From positions 1 to 7,107 of the forward strand of contig NZ_QUFB01000079.1 of assembly GCF_003478335.1 (NCBI RefSeq): 7,107 nt of DNA, read 5' to 3'. Made by a program: the position numbers and the translations under genes. A model generated the notes under the pieces. The model did not search any database, was not told the DNA's origin, and worked only from the letters and a program-made list of their open reading frames with translations. Position 1 is the stretch's first letter. Every line of letters starts with the position of its first letter. This stretch comes from Clostridium sp. AM49-4BH (GTDB lineage: Bacteria; Bacillota; Clostridia; Lachnospirales; Lachnospiraceae). Shown here one piece after another: positions 6,104 to 7,107 of the stretch.

Positions 6104-6975
6104 GCAATATCCTGTGGTGATAAACGCACGAAAACGTCTCCATTGACTAGTCTTTCTTGTTGATCAGCTAAGTTTTTAATTTTTTTCGTTACAGATTGGG
6201 CATTACTTCCCAGATTTAAAATAGCGTTTCCATTACTGTCATATCGTTTAGTTAAGGTTGGAAACAAATCCGACAACTGACTATTTAAATTTAAAAACTC
6301 ATTATAATCTTCATTTGATAATGAAATATTGTCATTTGTAGCAGTATTAACCCCTTCGGAAAGTTGTGCGTATTGACCAGCTAATTTACTAATAGATTCT
6401 GCCGATTTAAGTTGTTTCTGTCTTGTACTTTCTAAAGACGATTTATATGAATCTGATGTAGACTGAGCTTTTTGAAGGGCTTCTTCTGCTTTTTCTTCGG
6501 CGTGAATCCAATCATCAATGACCGAAATCATTTTTGAGATAGCTTCGGCAACCACCATACCTATAATCATATTCTCAGCCATGGCTAAAGCCTTTAACCC
6601 TATTTTTGCAGCTTTTGCAGATAATTCAAGGTCTCCAAGAGAAACAGCAGCACCGTCAGCTCCAGCAACAATATTTTTAGCATTGTCAGACGCATTCGCC
6701 ATAACAGCATTTGTTTGTTCTTGTGTCATCTTGAAATTAGACACATCTTGCCCAGCATTAATAGCTGCCTGACGAAGATTTTCAAACTCAGCATTGTACG
6801 CTTTAACCGCTGCTAAATCTTCATTACTAATAGACTTTCCGGTAAAAAATCCTTTAATCGCCTGAACAGGATGTAGATCACTAAGCTGTGGAAGTGTTGT
6901 CTTGCCTGTTTCTGTCTGTTTTGTTTGTAATATCTGTTTTCTATTGTAAATAATATAAATGTTTGATATAATATG
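6088..6975 (-). pseudogene. Internal fragment of a phage tail tape measure protein
   Basis: A minus-strand frame is open for 295 codons, from 6975 down to a TAA at 6088-6090. The only plausible start within it is a GTG at 6744 without a ribosome binding site, and the protein-like sequence already begins upstream of it (about 6930), so both ends appear truncated. Features are a hydrophobic helix pair (KIGLKALAMAENMII, then GMVVAEAISKMISVI), an alanine/lysine-rich coiled coil, and the block LSNEDYNEFLNLNSQLSD followed by FPTLTKRYDSNGNAIL, which I recognise from tape measure proteins of Clostridia phages. Those proteins set tail length and are normally over 700 residues. The last residues overlap the SH3-like fragment in another frame, so the junction of two phage genes lies near 6091-6130. 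It is probably not functional. Confidence 0.7.
6944..6972 (+). promoter_or_regulatory. Promoter of the right-edge gene (TTGTAA - 17 bp - TATAAT)
   Basis: TTGTAA at 6944-6949 (4 of 6) and a perfect TATAAT at 6967-6972 are separated by 17 bp. The predicted start is near 6979, only about 24 bases before the first start codon. The promoter overlaps the 5' edge of the tape measure fragment on the opposite strand. Confidence 0.65.
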
Positions 6976-6988
6976 TTATTATAAATAT

Positions 6989-6996
6989 TAGGAGGT
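6989..6996 (+). promoter_or_regulatory. Strong ribosome binding site TAGGAGGT that decides the start at 7003
   Basis: GGAGG at 6991-6995 is 7 bases before the ATG at 7003, ideal spacing. The ATG at 6997 is too close and is in the same frame. The second-copy ATG at 7043 has only a weak AGAG at 7033-7036 before it. Confidence 0.8.
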
Positions 6997-7082
6997 ATGA
7001 TTATGACAATAACAACACTACAACAATTAAAAAGAGATGATTATGACAATAACAACACTACAACAATTAAAAAGAGATGATT
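6997..7082. repeat. Perfect 40-bp tandem duplication across a gene start
   Basis: Positions 6997-7036 and 7037-7076 are identical over 40 bp, and the next six bases (7077-7082) begin a third copy before diverging. The unit begins just after the ribosome binding site and contains two in-frame ATG codons. Forty is not a multiple of three, so each added copy shifts the frame by one. Confidence 0.97.
7003..7080 (+). CDS. 25-residue open frame produced by the duplication
   Basis: The best-placed start (ATG 7003 behind GGAGG) reads MTITTLQQLKRDD and then, because of the extra 40 bp, changes frame to a low-complexity Asn/Thr/Lys tail, ending at TGA 7078-7080. It is most likely a frame-disrupted beginning of the gene that continues from 7043. 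A regulatory leader peptide is the alternative. The stop overlaps an ATG at 7077 (ATGA), which opens yet another frame. Confidence 0.4.
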   Translation: MTITTLQQLKRDDYDNNNTTTIKKR

Positions 7083-7107
7083 TATGCGATATGTCAATTG
7101 TTGATGA
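7043..7107 (+). CDS. 5' end of an unidentified gene, cut by the window edge
   Basis: From the ATG in the second repeat copy the frame reads MTITTLQQLKRDDLCDMSIV and is still open at the last base. This is the frame that a single-copy version of the repeat would give from the well-placed start, so I take it as the real gene. Only 21 codons are visible, too few to name a family. Its own ribosome binding site is poor, so expression in the present two-copy state may be low. It is AT-rich and adjoins the prophage remnant, but may belong to the host or to another element. Confidence 0.5.
   Translation, partial: MTITTLQQLKRDDLCDMSIVD

Noticed and set aside
6518..6772. 84-codon plus-strand frame opposite the tape measure fragment
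   Set aside because: It is an antisense shadow of the alanine-rich phage coding sequence, with no promoter or ribosome binding site.

Overview
The window looks like a chromosomal segment of a Clostridia bacterium, most likely family Lachnospiraceae. This rests on the recA-recX-rny gene order, strong GGAGG-type ribosome binding sites, TTGACA/TATAAT-type promoters, a Gram-positive-type LexA box, and the style of the flanking proteins. No species can be named from the sequence alone.

Layout. Positions 1-479 have no gene. They hold a long imperfect palindrome (about 8-208) that could fold into one ~200-nt hairpin, then AT-rich sequence with a candidate promoter. Two plus-strand genes of unknown role follow. 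The first (492-1208) has an N-terminal region resembling DUF1653 and a degenerate 14-residue repeat. The second (1270-2199) is a membrane-anchored protein whose natural start seems to be at 1205, in another frame, which suggests a frameshift in a T6 run. Next comes a DNA-repair and RNA-decay block: recA (2364-3464) behind promoter signals and a LexA box, recX (3468-3935) three bases downstream, and rny (4028-5593) with its own promoter and a strong terminator at 5615-5657.

After the rny terminator the sequence changes character. Three copies of ATTGGTGCA (5706-5746) resemble recombinase-type direct repeats. A minus-strand prophage remnant follows: an intact terminator (5846-5880), the 3' end of an SH3-like, probable lysin gene (5906-6103), and, joined to it in another frame, an internal piece of a phage tail tape measure gene (6088-6975). 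The order fits a phage late module with most of its middle deleted, ending at an attachment site beside rny.

At the right edge a plus-strand promoter and a strong ribosome binding site lead into a gene whose first codons sit inside a perfect 40-bp tandem duplication (6997-7076). Because 40 is not a multiple of 3, the duplication moves the well-placed start out of frame. This could be a phase-variable switch, a recent mutation or an assembly artefact.

How the genes work together: RecA drives recombination and the SOS response, RecX modulates RecA filaments, and RNase Y is the membrane-anchored endoribonuclease that starts mRNA decay. The two upstream genes probably form their own operon, since their coding sequences overlap at ATGA. 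No complete novel multi-gene system is visible. The most unusual items are the long hairpin, the frameshifted membrane protein and the 40-bp duplication.
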